Source: Winogradskyella immobilis (GTDB lineage: Bacteria; Bacteroidota; Bacteroidia; Flavobacteriales; Flavobacteriaceae). From it: a stretch of DNA of 62,622 bases. Made by a program: the position numbers and the translations under genes. Position 1 is the stretch's first letter. Every line of letters begins with the position of its first letter. The notes under the pieces were generated by a model that was not told the DNA's origin, did no database searches, and saw only the letters and a list, made by a program, of their open reading frames with translations. Shown here piece by piece: positions 53,106 through 62,516 of the stretch. The stretch is from the NCBI RefSeq assembly GCF_021887715.1, contig NZ_JAIQXX010000016.1:1-62622 (forward strand). The letters run 5' to 3'.

Positions 53106-53287
53106 ACGAGATACAATCTCGCAGTAGCGAAGGGTCTCGTATAACTTTAAGTTATAGGTTTTAACTTGCTATTTTTCGATTACGCATCAACGCTTGCAAT
53201 TCCAAGTGGATTCGTTTAGGTCTGTCCTGAGCGCAGTCGAAGGGTAGTAGAATCCACTCGGAATTGTGGTTATGCATTGTTGTAACA
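53106..53287. repeat. Large hairpin element between fic and DUF6090 genes
   Basis: A 16-bp stem CAATTCCAAGTGGATT (53197-53212) / AATCCACTCGGAATTG (53251-53266) has one mismatch. Its loop holds the REP motif CCTGAGCGCAGTCGAAGG (53226-53243). Outer arms GATTACGCATCAACG and TGGTTATGCATTGTTG pair weakly, and GTGTTAC-like ends follow. A small CGAGAT/ATCTCG hairpin is at 53106-53120. I see nothing else in the 324-bp gap apart from the fic operator. Confidence 0.6.
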
Positions 53288-53310
53288 CGTTATTTTTTAG
53301 TCGAAATGTG

Positions 53311-54048
53311 TTATTCATTCAGCGTCTTTATCTCTTTATCTAATTTTATAATAATCTCATTTATTTTTTTTTGAGTGTTAGAATAATTTGAGATTGCATA
53401 ACTTCTCATAGTATTAACCATTGAAATTATATTGGTGATTTTATTGTTGCTTAATAAATCTTGATAGTTATTTGGTTCTGCGCTCATATACTTTTCATTA
53501 GAAACAAATTCAAAATTGTTACTAAAAAAAGGATTTATTACTCCACTTAAATAATTCTCAAATTGGTTTGCAAATATATTTTGAATATACTTTAATTCCT
53601 TGTCATAAATATTTATGATTTCAAATTTTAAATCATCATTGGAAATAAAAGATAGGCCATCATTTTTTAGATTTTCAAATGCTGCAATATTGAATGAAAT
53701 CATTTGGTCATTTAGAAGAACAACTAAAATTCGTTTAATTGAATCATTAATCTCTTTTTTAGTCTTAAAGTGGTTATATAGCTGGTCTCCAAATTTTAAT
53801 GTTCTTTCATCATTTACAATTCTTTCTTTTAAAATTAAGTTATTCTCTTGAAGTGATTTTCTAATTTGATTAAGATATTTCAATTCAGCTTGTTTATCTT
53901 TTTTATCATTATTCCAATTATTAATAGATAGTGCAATTAAAATTCCAATAACAACAAGGATTATTTCTCCAATTGCATAAATCAAATATTTACTGAACTT
54001 GTTTTCAGTCAGCATTTTTTGTCTAATTTTTCTAAAGAATTTTATCAT
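53311..54048 (-). CDS. DUF6090 family membrane protein
   Basis: The 245-residue protein starts MIKFFRKIRQKMLTENKFSKY and has one membrane helix (YAIGEIILVVIGILIALSI, about 27-46), then NNWNNDKKDK and a long helical domain. This is the typical form of DUF6090 proteins, abundant in Flavobacteriaceae and often beside mobile repeats. The function is unknown. The -1 frame of its first codons is repeated as a remnant at 51874-51893. Confidence 0.82.
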   Translation of the reverse strand: MIKFFRKIRQKMLTENKFSKYLIYAIGEIILVVIGILIALSINNWNNDKKDKQAELKYLNQIRKSLQENNLILKERIVNDERTLKFGDQLYNHFKTKKEINDSIKRILVVLLNDQMISFNIAAFENLKNDGLSFISNDDLKFEIINIYDKELKYIQNIFANQFENYLSGVINPFFSNNFEFVSNEKYMSAEPNNYQDLLSNNKITNIISMVNTMRSYAISNYSNTQKKINEIIIKLDKEIKTLNE

Positions 54049-54055
54049 ATTCTAT

Positions 54056-54074
54056 TTCCCGAGAAAGCGGGAAT
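54056..54074. repeat. Leader hairpin of DUF6090 gene (TTCCCGAGAAAGCGGGAA)
   Basis: It lies 8 bp upstream of the gene start. The same structure precedes the remnant at 51893. Confidence 0.55.
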
Positions 54075-54096
54075 CTTATTGGTTGGTTTTAATGAA

Positions 54097-54192
54097 GGCT
54101 AATGGTTTCGGCTATGAGTAGTTGCGTGTGTTAGCACTTAATTTCAGAAGTAGGCGAGAACAAGCAATTACTTATAGCCATTGTTAGGCAAC
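54097..54192 (-). repeat. attC-like site B
   Basis: On the minus strand it runs from GTTGCCTAAC (54192-54183) to CCATTAGCC (54105-54097). Arms GGCTATAAGTAATTGC (54179-54164) and GCAACTACTCATAGCC (54125-54110) are identical to those of site A. The loop is shorter and lacks the palindrome. Confidence 0.7.
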
Positions 54193-54202
54193 GTATTTTT
54201 TA

Positions 54203-55207
54203 TTAATAATATTCGATTTTTCTTTTTACCAGAACTACTGGTATATCGTTTTTAAATTTCTGTTTTTCAATCCAATTTTCTTTTTCATCAAATTTGTATT
54301 TGCTAATCCATACATCACTCTCTGAATCGTCATTTGGCGTTCTTGAGAATTCAATAGTATTTCCATATTTATCAAATTTTTGAGTAGTCACAACAAAATA
54401 ACTACTACCTTTTGGAATCCACTGTTCTTCAATTAATTTCCCATCATTATCATATTCTTTAACAACTTCTGTATAGTCCGTTTCATCAATAAAATTATTT
54501 TTGATTTTGATAACTTTTGAGTCGTCGTTATATAAATATATGTTTTTGTAATTCAAAGTGTCATAAGAACGAAATTCTGTGATATTTTCAGTAAGTATTA
54601 AATTTTGTTCATTAAATGTTCGTGATATTAATTTAGATGGTTTTGATTTTTTTAAGTATGTATTTTCTTTGATTATATTTCCTGATTTATCGTAGTCAAC
54701 TTTAAAAGTCATTTGAATAGTATCACTAACATAGTCAGTTCGTTTAATACCTCTATTATTTTCGTCTCTTTCAAATACCATTCTTCTCTCGAAACCATCA
54801 TTTTTATAAATGGTTTTTGTCAGACTATCTTTTTGATTATAGGTATACTCGTAACTAACAGAAGGTGAATCTTCATTATTGTATTTTTCAGTTTGTTTGG
54901 AAAGACGTTTTGAAGAATCAAAATAATAGTTTAACTCACTTTCATACGTTTTTTCAAACGTAAGAAAACCGTCTTTGTTGAATTCCATAAATGAATACCT
55001 ATCAAAATCAAAATGATTCATTCCTTGACCAATAATTATGGAATCATTTACTACATCGAAATTGTAAAGATTTGTTTCTATGGATTTTATTTGTCCATTT
55101 AATCCGTAATCAGAAACATCATTATTTCCATTCAATGTATTCGTTGATTTAGAACAACTACACAATGAAAGACAAATTATTATTAATATTCCGATTGTTT
55201 TTTTCAT
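54203..55207 (-). CDS. Cassette-borne lipoprotein with YD/RHS-like repeats
   Basis: The 334-residue protein has a lipoprotein signal (MKKTIGILIIICLSLCSCSK, Cys18). The mature part is a run of short beta-hairpin units with recurring patterns such as FNKDGFLTFEKTYE, YDKSGNIIKENTY, YDNDGKLIEEQW and FDKYGNTIEFSR. These resemble YD/RHS or antitoxin-like (MORN-type) repeats of surface proteins. The start is 3 bp from the cassette junction. The function is unknown. Confidence 0.8.
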   Translation of the reverse strand: MKKTIGILIIICLSLCSCSKSTNTLNGNNDVSDYGLNGQIKSIETNLYNFDVVNDSIIIGQGMNHFDFDRYSFMEFNKDGFLTFEKTYESELNYYFDSSKRLSKQTEKYNNEDSPSVSYEYTYNQKDSLTKTIYKNDGFERRMVFERDENNRGIKRTDYVSDTIQMTFKVDYDKSGNIIKENTYLKKSKPSKLISRTFNEQNLILTENITEFRSYDTLNYKNIYLYNDDSKVIKIKNNFIDETDYTEVVKEYDNDGKLIEEQWIPKGSSYFVVTTQKFDKYGNTIEFSRTPNDDSESDVWISKYKFDEKENWIEKQKFKNDIPVVLVKRKIEYY

Positions 55208-55261
55208 ATGTTGCCTAACTATTGTATATACGCATTGTGTATATTTCTATTATAACTATAC

Positions 55262-55302
55262 AAAAAATGCGTTCAGTCTTTAAAAATAAAGAATAAACGC
55301 AT
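55262..55302 (-). terminator. Terminator of the M16 peptidase gene
   Basis: A stem with core ATGCGTT / AACGCAT and inner CTTT/AAAG pairing is followed on the minus strand by six T residues. It lies just before the cassette junction. Confidence 0.7.
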
Positions 55303-55325
55303 ATTATAGCGTTTTTTAGATGGTT

Positions 55326-58172
55326 TTATTGATCTAAACCTTCATATTCAGGGTTTAATAATACAGGCTTGCCAAAACCAAGTTTTTCTAATTTATCGAG
55401 TTGTGTCGCAGCATCTCCAACCACTAAATAAATCATTTGATCTGGCGTAATATATTTTTCTGCTAAGGCCTTCATATCTTCAATAGTTAATGCTTTAACG
55501 ATAGCTTCTCTCGATTTTGCATAATCATCAGCCAAACCATTATTACTAATATTAGAAAGCATATTGAGTTTAGCTCCTAAAGTTTCAAACGCTCTAGCAT
55601 TACTTTTAATGGTAAAGCCTTTAGTCACCGCTAAATCTGTTGAATCATAGTCTTTTCCATAGTTTTCTAAAATTTCTTTAACTAAAGCTGTAGACTCATA
55701 AGTGACATTAGAGCGTACACCACTAGAAATAGCAAAACTACCCGTTTTATCATTGCCAGTAAACCCAGACCTAATACCGTAAGTATAGCCTTTGCCTTCA
55801 CGTAATTGTTGTGTCAGTTGAGAGGCAAAACCTCCACCACCTAAACGATAATTCATAACTGTTGCTGCATAATAATCTTTGTCAGTAGCTTTTGGCGCTG
55901 GATAACCAAAACGTAATACCGATTGCTTTGCATTTGGTACATCATAAAAATATACTGTAGATTTTGCTGGTTGTTTTACTTCTGGAAGATTAGGTAGTGT
56001 GATATCTTTAACTTCCCAGTTTGCATTAATGGATTCTAAATTTGCAATAGCATTAGATTGCGATATGTCTCCTACTATATGCATAGAAGCTAAGTTTGGC
56101 GAAATATTAGTATTGTAATAAGCCTTTAAATCATCTATAGTAATGCTTTCTAGAGAACTTTCGGTGCCAATATTGTTATTAGCCAAAATATGATTTTCAC
56201 CATATAGTATTTTATTATATTCATTAGCTGCTATAGCATTTGGATTAGCAGCTATACGTTGAATTCTACTTTTAGTACTTTGCTTTAATAATTCAAATTC
56301 TTTAGCATCCCAACGTGGTTCTAATAAAATTTCGGAAACCAAAGCCATTGTAGCATCAAAGTTTTTAGATAAACTGTTTCCTGATATAAAAATAGCATCA
56401 TTACTTGCAAATGCATTAATACGTGCACCTAAACTTTCAATTTCATTTTCTAATTGTTCTGGAGTTTTATTGGCAGTACCACGTGTCATTAAACTCGCTA
56501 ATAAATTAGAAACACCAATTTTATCTTTATTTTCTAATAACATACCGCCTTTAATTTGCATTTGAAATTGTACAAGAGGTACTTCACTATTTTCTATGCC
56601 TAAGACTTTAATACCAGAATCTAGATTTTCTTTCCAAACTTCAGGTACTTTTACATCAGGGCTTTCTCCATATGGAGGCTCAATACTACGATCAAAACTA
56701 GAAGGAGTTTTCTCGTATGTTGCAGCAATAGAAGAATCAAAATTTTCTTCAGCTCCATCAACAATTTGTTCTTCTACAATTTCTGCCAATTCAGAATTTA
56801 CTAATGTTAAATTTTTCTGACCACGAGGAACAAAACTTGTTGCGATATAGTTTTTGCCTTTTATATATGTGTTATATACACGCATTACATCTTCTGGCGT
56901 TACTGCTAAGATGTTATTAACTTCATCACTAATATAACCAGCGTCTCCTGCAAACATTTCGTATTGTGTTAACTGAGACCCTTTACCTAAAACACTAGAT
57001 AAACGACCGTAAAAATTAGTTTCTTGTCCTGCTTTAATACGGTTAAGATCTGTTTCAGAAATACCATTTTCTTCAAAAGTTTTAAACCCTTTATCAAAAG
57101 CTTTGGCGAGATCATTTAAATCTACTTGATTGAATGCCGTAACACTTAGTTGTATTTGACCAGAGATTTCAGAATTGTAACCTCCCATACCCACATTACT
57201 CGTTAGTTGTTCATCTTCTACTAAAACTTTATAAAGTGGCGCTTTTTTTCCATTGGTTAAATATTGCGATAATACATTAAGCGCATATGAATCTTCATGG
57301 TATTGTGGTACACCTGGCCAAACCATAGTTAGGCGAGGTGCGCGTGCAAAATTATCTTCGTAATACAAATGTTTTGAAGCATCTAAAATAGCAGGTTGCT
57401 TTGCTAGTTTAGGAATATCTTCACCACGAGGAATTTCATCAAAATATTTTTTAACCCATGCTTTAGTTTGCTCAACATCAAAATCTCCAGCTATAGTTAA
57501 TATTACATTGTTTGGCACATACCATCGATTAAAAAAGTCTTTGACATCTTGTAATGTAGCATTTTGTAAATCTTCTAAAGACCCAATGACTTGCCAACTG
57601 TATGGATGTCCTTTCGGATACAAATTTTGGTCAATAACATATTGAGTATGTCCATAAGGGCTATTATCTACACGTTGACGTTTTTCGTTTTTAACCACTT
57701 GTTTTTCTTTAGCTAAAACAGGCTCCGTAACCGTATTTATAAAATACCCTAATTTATCGGCTTCAGCCCAAATCATTTTTTCTAAAGCATCTTTTGGCAC
57801 CGTTTGTAAGTAGTTGGTGCGATCTCTACTTGTAGAGCCGTTTGCACCAGAACCACCGATACGTGCCGTCATTTTATCTAATCCGCCTTTACCTAGGTTT
57901 TCAGATTCTAAAAATAATAAGTGCTCAAATAAATGCGCAAAACCTGTACGACCTACAATTTCTCTTGCAGAACCGACATGCGCAGTTAATGATACAGCAA
58001 CTACAGGGTCTGAACGGTCTATATGAAGTAAAACTTCTAAACCATTATCTAAAGTAAATTTTTCGTAATTGACTTTAAATTCAGTTTCAGAATTTGATGA
58101 GGAGTCATTTTTACAAGCTAAAACAGTGCATAAAACTATAGCTATAAAGCCTGTTAATCTAAATCTTTTCAT
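55326..58172 (-). CDS. M16 family zinc peptidase, two-domain lipoprotein
   Basis: The 948-residue protein has a lipobox (Cys20 in VLACKNDS). The first M16 unit has the inverted zinc motif HLFEH (residues 80-84) and a distal Glu in KEKQVVKNEKRQ. The second half (about 520-948) has the M16 fold without HxxEH (SNLLASLMTRGT, YRLGGGGFASQLTQQLREGKGYTYG). This active + inactive pairing is normal for pitrilysin-type enzymes. It degrades peptides in the periplasm. Confidence 0.92.
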   Translation of the reverse strand: MKRFRLTGFIAIVLCTVLACKNDSSSNSETEFKVNYEKFTLDNGLEVLLHIDRSDPVVAVSLTAHVGSAREIVGRTGFAHLFEHLLFLESENLGKGGLDKMTARIGGSGANGSTSRDRTNYLQTVPKDALEKMIWAEADKLGYFINTVTEPVLAKEKQVVKNEKRQRVDNSPYGHTQYVIDQNLYPKGHPYSWQVIGSLEDLQNATLQDVKDFFNRWYVPNNVILTIAGDFDVEQTKAWVKKYFDEIPRGEDIPKLAKQPAILDASKHLYYEDNFARAPRLTMVWPGVPQYHEDSYALNVLSQYLTNGKKAPLYKVLVEDEQLTSNVGMGGYNSEISGQIQLSVTAFNQVDLNDLAKAFDKGFKTFEENGISETDLNRIKAGQETNFYGRLSSVLGKGSQLTQYEMFAGDAGYISDEVNNILAVTPEDVMRVYNTYIKGKNYIATSFVPRGQKNLTLVNSELAEIVEEQIVDGAEENFDSSIAATYEKTPSSFDRSIEPPYGESPDVKVPEVWKENLDSGIKVLGIENSEVPLVQFQMQIKGGMLLENKDKIGVSNLLASLMTRGTANKTPEQLENEIESLGARINAFASNDAIFISGNSLSKNFDATMALVSEILLEPRWDAKEFELLKQSTKSRIQRIAANPNAIAANEYNKILYGENHILANNNIGTESSLESITIDDLKAYYNTNISPNLASMHIVGDISQSNAIANLESINANWEVKDITLPNLPEVKQPAKSTVYFYDVPNAKQSVLRFGYPAPKATDKDYYAATVMNYRLGGGGFASQLTQQLREGKGYTYGIRSGFTGNDKTGSFAISSGVRSNVTYESTALVKEILENYGKDYDSTDLAVTKGFTIKSNARAFETLGAKLNMLSNISNNGLADDYAKSREAIVKALTIEDMKALAEKYITPDQMIYLVVGDAATQLDKLEKLGFGKPVLLNPEYEGLDQ

Positions 58173-58295
58173 TTATTTAAAATTTTTCAAGAACCAGTGG
58201 TTCAGTTATCTAATTATCTTAGTAGGTATTAACCATTATTTGTCAAATGCCCATTATGGGCTTTCATAACGTATTTAATTTTGATTGATGTTAAT

Positions 58296-60782
58296 TTATA
58301 ATTCGAAGGCGTTGCTATTGACAAAGAATATGGAGTTGACTAAAAAGAGTTTTCCATTTTCCCAAAAACTTCTAAACAATGGGTTGTCTACCATATAAAT
58401 AATGCTACCGCTGCCTTTGCGTTCTTCACCAAATATTAGTGTTTTATCTAAATTACTTAAAGCATCTTGGCCAGCAAAACCTGAAAATACTTTTGTATCG
58501 GCTATATGCGATACATTATAGCCACGTTCTAAAAGACTATATGCAGAACTGCCTAATTTTAAAGTAAAATAATTGTTATCGTAACCAAAAGCCATTGGAT
58601 GTGTATTGTCAACTTCAGTTTTAAATATAGCACCTGTAATTAATCGATTCGCGTTTTGGCGTTCTCTATCTGCATAAGGGATTAAATTATCGGCCTTTTT
58701 TTCATCATCCTTATCATTGGTTTTGTATTTAAGATTAAAGCCTTCTTGCCCAGCAAAAGTTCTTAAAGCTCCATCTATAGCTATAATTTTTCCTCCAGCA
58801 CTAACCCAATTAGATAATTTTGTTCTCACGGTTTTAGTAATTACACTATTGTAAAATCCACTAGGAATAATTAATACATTAAACGCATCTAAATTAGCTC
58901 TGCTAAGATTATTAGTGTTTATTGAGGTTACAGGATAATGTAACTGTTGCTCAAAGAAATGCCATAATGCTCCGTAACTCAGTGATGATGTACCTTGCCC
59001 AGAAAGCATTGCAATTTTTTGCTTATTTACTAATTTTATATCTGGAGATCCAATATCTGGAGTCAGTTGAGAAAACCCAGTATTAATAACAGAAAGTTGA
59101 TGGTTGTGTTCAGCAATAATGGTATTTAACGTACTCACTAAATTTTTAATATGTGTATTATCTCCTTTAGTAATAATTAACGAGCCTCTATTAAAATTTT
59201 GCCCATTAGATTTAAATGGTTTTTCGGTAAAGCGTACTTTAAAGTTAGCTTTTAGTAATGCTGCCAAAAATTTAGCATCTTCAAGAGAATTCCAATGACT
59301 TACATAACCATAGGCATCAGTGAGCGTTTGAAAAGGAACACGCTTAGCTACTTTAGCACTAGCCACTTTTGTAGTACTTGCAATAGCATCTAAACCATGT
59401 GCATAAGGCATACTCCAAGCCGTAATATCATAAGTTAAAGAATCTGTAAGCTTAGCATTAGGTTCAAACAAAACCTTAACCATTTTTCCTTTAGGTTGAT
59501 CAGAGTCTACAACTAAAGCATCACTATTTATAGACATACTTCCTTGCTTGCCAGTCGCATAATTATAACCAGACACTTTACTAGCAGTTGCATTACCATA
59601 ACGGATTTCGTGCTTATCTAATAGAGCTTTTAAGCTGTTAATTTTATTTTCATTGCCTTTGAGTACGTAACTCTTGTACTTTAAATTAGAGTTATCAAAG
59701 AATTTAGAAAACTCACTATTTAGACGAGAAGCATTATTCGATGCAATTTCAACAGTTGAAAGCCCGGCTGTAGTATGGTGCGTTAAGCGCTCTACTAAAG
59801 TAAGTACATGACCTTCATCGTTTAAAATACCTAAACCTGCACGGCCATGACCACCTTGTTCATAAGTCATACCAATAGCTCCCATATATGTTGGGTATGT
59901 ATCACCATAACTTGGGTAAAATAAATCGAAACGTTCTCTAGTGAAAAATAACCAACCTTCTTTATCAAAATATTTAGCATGATTTTTTCCGATTTCAGTT
60001 TGAAAATCACGTTGAAAATCTGAAATAATTTCATGGAATGGTTCTGCAGCAGGAGCAAAATAATACGGTTCGTTTATACCTTGTTCATGAAAATCAACAT
60101 GGATATGAGGTAACCATTTATTATAAATGTTTAATCGCGATGCACTTTCAACTTGTGTTGCCCAAGCCCAATCTCTATTTAAATCAAACAAGTAATGGTT
60201 AGGTCGTCCACCAGGCCAAGGCTCGCTATGTTCGCTAGCTTGTTGATTAATATCGTATGGAGAGCTTGCGGTTTCATTAAACCAATTGACATAACGATCA
60301 CGACCATCTGGGTTAATGCATGGATCGATAATAACTACAGTATTTTTTAACCAATCTTGTTTTTCGGTTAACAGTTTGTATAAGGTTAACATAGAGGCTT
60401 CTGTACTAGATGCTTCATTACCATGGACATTATAACTTAGCCAAACCACAGCAACATTTGTGTTACTTGGAGTACCGCTAATAACATCTGCATTTTTTAG
60501 GTGATTCTCTCTAATAGCATCAAGGTTTTTTAAGTTCTCTGCACTAGAAACATAAGCTACATATAAAGGGCGACGCTCATTGGTTTCACCATATTGCTCG
60601 AGTTTTACTTGATTAGGAATTTGTTTTTCTACAGCTTTAAAATAATCTACAACTTGATGATGACGACTAAATTGTGTGCCTATATCATAACCTAAAAACT
60701 GACTTGGAGATTTAATATTCTGCGCATTTGTATAAGTTAATACTAACATAGTAGCAAACAGAAAAGAAAATAGTTTTTGCAT
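58296..60782 (-). CDS. M14 family zinc carboxypeptidase, secreted
   Basis: The 828-residue protein has a signal peptide (about 1-20, ending YTNAQ). The M14 catalytic domain (about 30-360) shows the zinc motif NVHGNEASSTE, a NPDGRDRYV segment and HVDFHEQG with a zinc His. A C-terminal region of about 450 residues resembles a glutamine-amidotransferase-like fold (VLIIPSGFYN, GGKIIAIDGALRTF), seen in other Bacteroidota M14 peptidases. It is a secreted exopeptidase, next to the M16 gene on the same strand. Confidence 0.9.
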   Translation of the reverse strand: MQKLFSFLFATMLVLTYTNAQNIKSPSQFLGYDIGTQFSRHHQVVDYFKAVEKQIPNQVKLEQYGETNERRPLYVAYVSSAENLKNLDAIRENHLKNADVISGTPSNTNVAVVWLSYNVHGNEASSTEASMLTLYKLLTEKQDWLKNTVVIIDPCINPDGRDRYVNWFNETASSPYDINQQASEHSEPWPGGRPNHYLFDLNRDWAWATQVESASRLNIYNKWLPHIHVDFHEQGINEPYYFAPAAEPFHEIISDFQRDFQTEIGKNHAKYFDKEGWLFFTRERFDLFYPSYGDTYPTYMGAIGMTYEQGGHGRAGLGILNDEGHVLTLVERLTHHTTAGLSTVEIASNNASRLNSEFSKFFDNSNLKYKSYVLKGNENKINSLKALLDKHEIRYGNATASKVSGYNYATGKQGSMSINSDALVVDSDQPKGKMVKVLFEPNAKLTDSLTYDITAWSMPYAHGLDAIASTTKVASAKVAKRVPFQTLTDAYGYVSHWNSLEDAKFLAALLKANFKVRFTEKPFKSNGQNFNRGSLIITKGDNTHIKNLVSTLNTIIAEHNHQLSVINTGFSQLTPDIGSPDIKLVNKQKIAMLSGQGTSSLSYGALWHFFEQQLHYPVTSINTNNLSRANLDAFNVLIIPSGFYNSVITKTVRTKLSNWVSAGGKIIAIDGALRTFAGQEGFNLKYKTNDKDDEKKADNLIPYADRERQNANRLITGAIFKTEVDNTHPMAFGYDNNYFTLKLGSSAYSLLERGYNVSHIADTKVFSGFAGQDALSNLDKTLIFGEERKGSGSIIYMVDNPLFRSFWENGKLFLVNSIFFVNSNAFEL

Positions 60783-60801
60783 TTAAAAAAAAGTTTAGCT
60801 C

Positions 60802-60809
60802 CAAAGCTA
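60802..60809 (-). promoter_or_regulatory. -7 element (TAGCTTTG, minus strand)
   Basis: The plus-strand sequence is CAAAGCTA, 19 bp before the M14 peptidase start. Confidence 0.5.
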
Positions 60810-60920
60810 ATAAAAATAAAGAGTGCGATTGAAATAATTGGCTGTATATATTGAATTAACTAAAAATTAGCAGTTAAAATTTAGAGTTGCCTTATATTTA
60901 TGCCGTAATTAAAGTATAGT

Positions 60921-62516
60921 ATGCCGACCGAATGTATTTCATTTAGAGAAACTAACTATTTCTCTAAGTTTATTTGTGATTACCTTGACCAAAAAACAGA
61001 ATTAAAGGATTTATATCATCGTTTTCCTAATCTTGATAATTTTAAATATCAGATTGAAGAGAAACAAAAGTCTGTTGATTTAAAGGCAAGAAAAGTTTTA
61101 TCAGAAGTTTTATCGCAACAGTATTCAGGTATTATAGCTTCTGAATTGACCTTAGAACATATAGAACTTTTAAAAGCGGAAAACACCTTTACTATTACTA
61201 CAGGTCATCAACTCAATTTGTTTACAGGACCATTATATTTTTTGTACAAAATTATTTCTACCATAAATCTTACTAAAGAATTAAAGGTAAAATATCCTAA
61301 TTATAATTTTGTACCTATCTATTGGATGGCTTCTGAAGATCATGATTTTGAAGAGATCAATTACTTCAATTTTAAAGGCAAAAAAGTTCAATGGAATAGT
61401 AAGTTAACAGGAGCTGTAGGTCATTTTAATACTAAAGGTTTAGATGAAGTTTTAAAAGTAGTGATTTCAGAATTTGGACCAGGAAAACATGCAGATACTT
61501 TAAAACAATGGTTTGAAAATGCTTATGTAAAGCATAACAATTTAGCAGATGCCACACGTTATTTAGCGAATCAGTTATTTGCTGATCAAGGCTTGGTCAT
61601 TATCGATGCGGATGACAGAGAATTGAAACGGTTATTTACACCTCATATTCAAAAAGAATTATTTGAACAAACTGCCTTTGATACCGTTTCTGAAACGAAT
61701 AAAACAATTGAAGACTTAGGGTTTAAAATTCAGGTAAACCCTAGAGCGATTAATTTTTTCTATATCCATGAGGGTATACGCGAACGAATCGTTTTTGAAG
61801 ACAATATATTTAAGGTCAATAATACTGAGGTGTCTTGGAATAAAGAACAATTATTACAACATCTTGCAGAAGTGCCAGAACGTTTCTCTCCTAATGTGAT
61901 TATGCGGCCTTTATATCAAGAAGTAATTCTACCTAACTTATGCTACATAGGCGGTGGAGGAGAGTTGGCTTATTGGTTTCAATTAAAATCTAATTTTGAA
62001 GCCCAAAACGTAGTGTTTCCAATACTACTGCTACGTAATTCGGTTTTAGTAAAAACGAAAAAACAGGCTTCAAAGCTTCAAAGCTTAAACATTTCTACTA
62101 AAGATATTTTCTTAAAACGCGATACATTTATCAATAAAAAAGTGCGTAAAATTTCAAATATAGATATTAACTTTTTACCACAACTAAAACATTTAGAGAA
62201 GCAGTTTGAAGCACTTTATACTATAGCAAACCAAACTGATAAATCGTTTTTAGGAGCTGTAAAAGCGCAAGAAAAGAAACAAGTAAAAGGGTTAAAAGCT
62301 TTAGAAAAACGATTGTTAAAAGCACAGAAAAAGAAATTAGCCGATGAGGTTAACCGAATGACAGAACTGCAAGAACAATTATTTCCAGGACAAAGTTTAC
62401 AAGAGCGTAACCTCAATTTTTCTGAACTATATTTAGAGTTTGGTGAAAGCTTGATTCCAATGCTAGTAGATGAACTAAAACCCTTAAAAGGACAATTTAT
62501 AATCGTTACATTATAA
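60921..62516 (+). CDS. bshC: Bacillithiol biosynthesis cysteine-adding enzyme BshC
   Basis: The 531-residue protein matches BshC in length and layout: an N-terminal Rossmann-like part with ITTGHQLNLFTGPLYFLYKI and VPIYWMASEDHDFEEIN, then ANQLFADQGLVIIDADDRELK, a GGGGELAYWFQLK-like loop (CYIGGGGELAYW) and a C-terminal coiled coil (LKALEKRLLKAQKKKLAD). It adds cysteine to GlcN-malate in the last step of bacillithiol synthesis. Other bsh genes are not in the window. Confidence 0.94.
   Translation: MPTECISFRETNYFSKFICDYLDQKTELKDLYHRFPNLDNFKYQIEEKQKSVDLKARKVLSEVLSQQYSGIIASELTLEHIELLKAENTFTITTGHQLNLFTGPLYFLYKIISTINLTKELKVKYPNYNFVPIYWMASEDHDFEEINYFNFKGKKVQWNSKLTGAVGHFNTKGLDEVLKVVISEFGPGKHADTLKQWFENAYVKHNNLADATRYLANQLFADQGLVIIDADDRELKRLFTPHIQKELFEQTAFDTVSETNKTIEDLGFKIQVNPRAINFFYIHEGIRERIVFEDNIFKVNNTEVSWNKEQLLQHLAEVPERFSPNVIMRPLYQEVILPNLCYIGGGGELAYWFQLKSNFEAQNVVFPILLLRNSVLVKTKKQASKLQSLNISTKDIFLKRDTFINKKVRKISNIDINFLPQLKHLEKQFEALYTIANQTDKSFLGAVKAQEKKQVKGLKALEKRLLKAQKKKLADEVNRMTELQEQLFPGQSLQERNLNFSELYLEFGESLIPMLVDELKPLKGQFIIVTL

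Larger units (their letters stand above)
54097..55219 (-). mobile_element. Second single-gene cassette bounded by attC-like sites
   Basis: Reading the minus strand, the unit begins GTTAGGCAAC (55219-55210), 3 bp before the ATG. It contains one lipoprotein gene and ends GTTGCCTAAC directly after the stop, followed by attC-like site B. GTTAGGC fits the integron core site GTTRRRY, and GCCTAAC fits RYYYAAC. The two junctions are exact complements over 10 bp. Confidence 0.55.

Noticed and set aside
54203..55207. RHS toxin
   Set aside because: The protein has YD-like repeats but only 334 residues, no RHS core motif and no variable toxin tip, so only a repeat-containing lipoprotein is supported.
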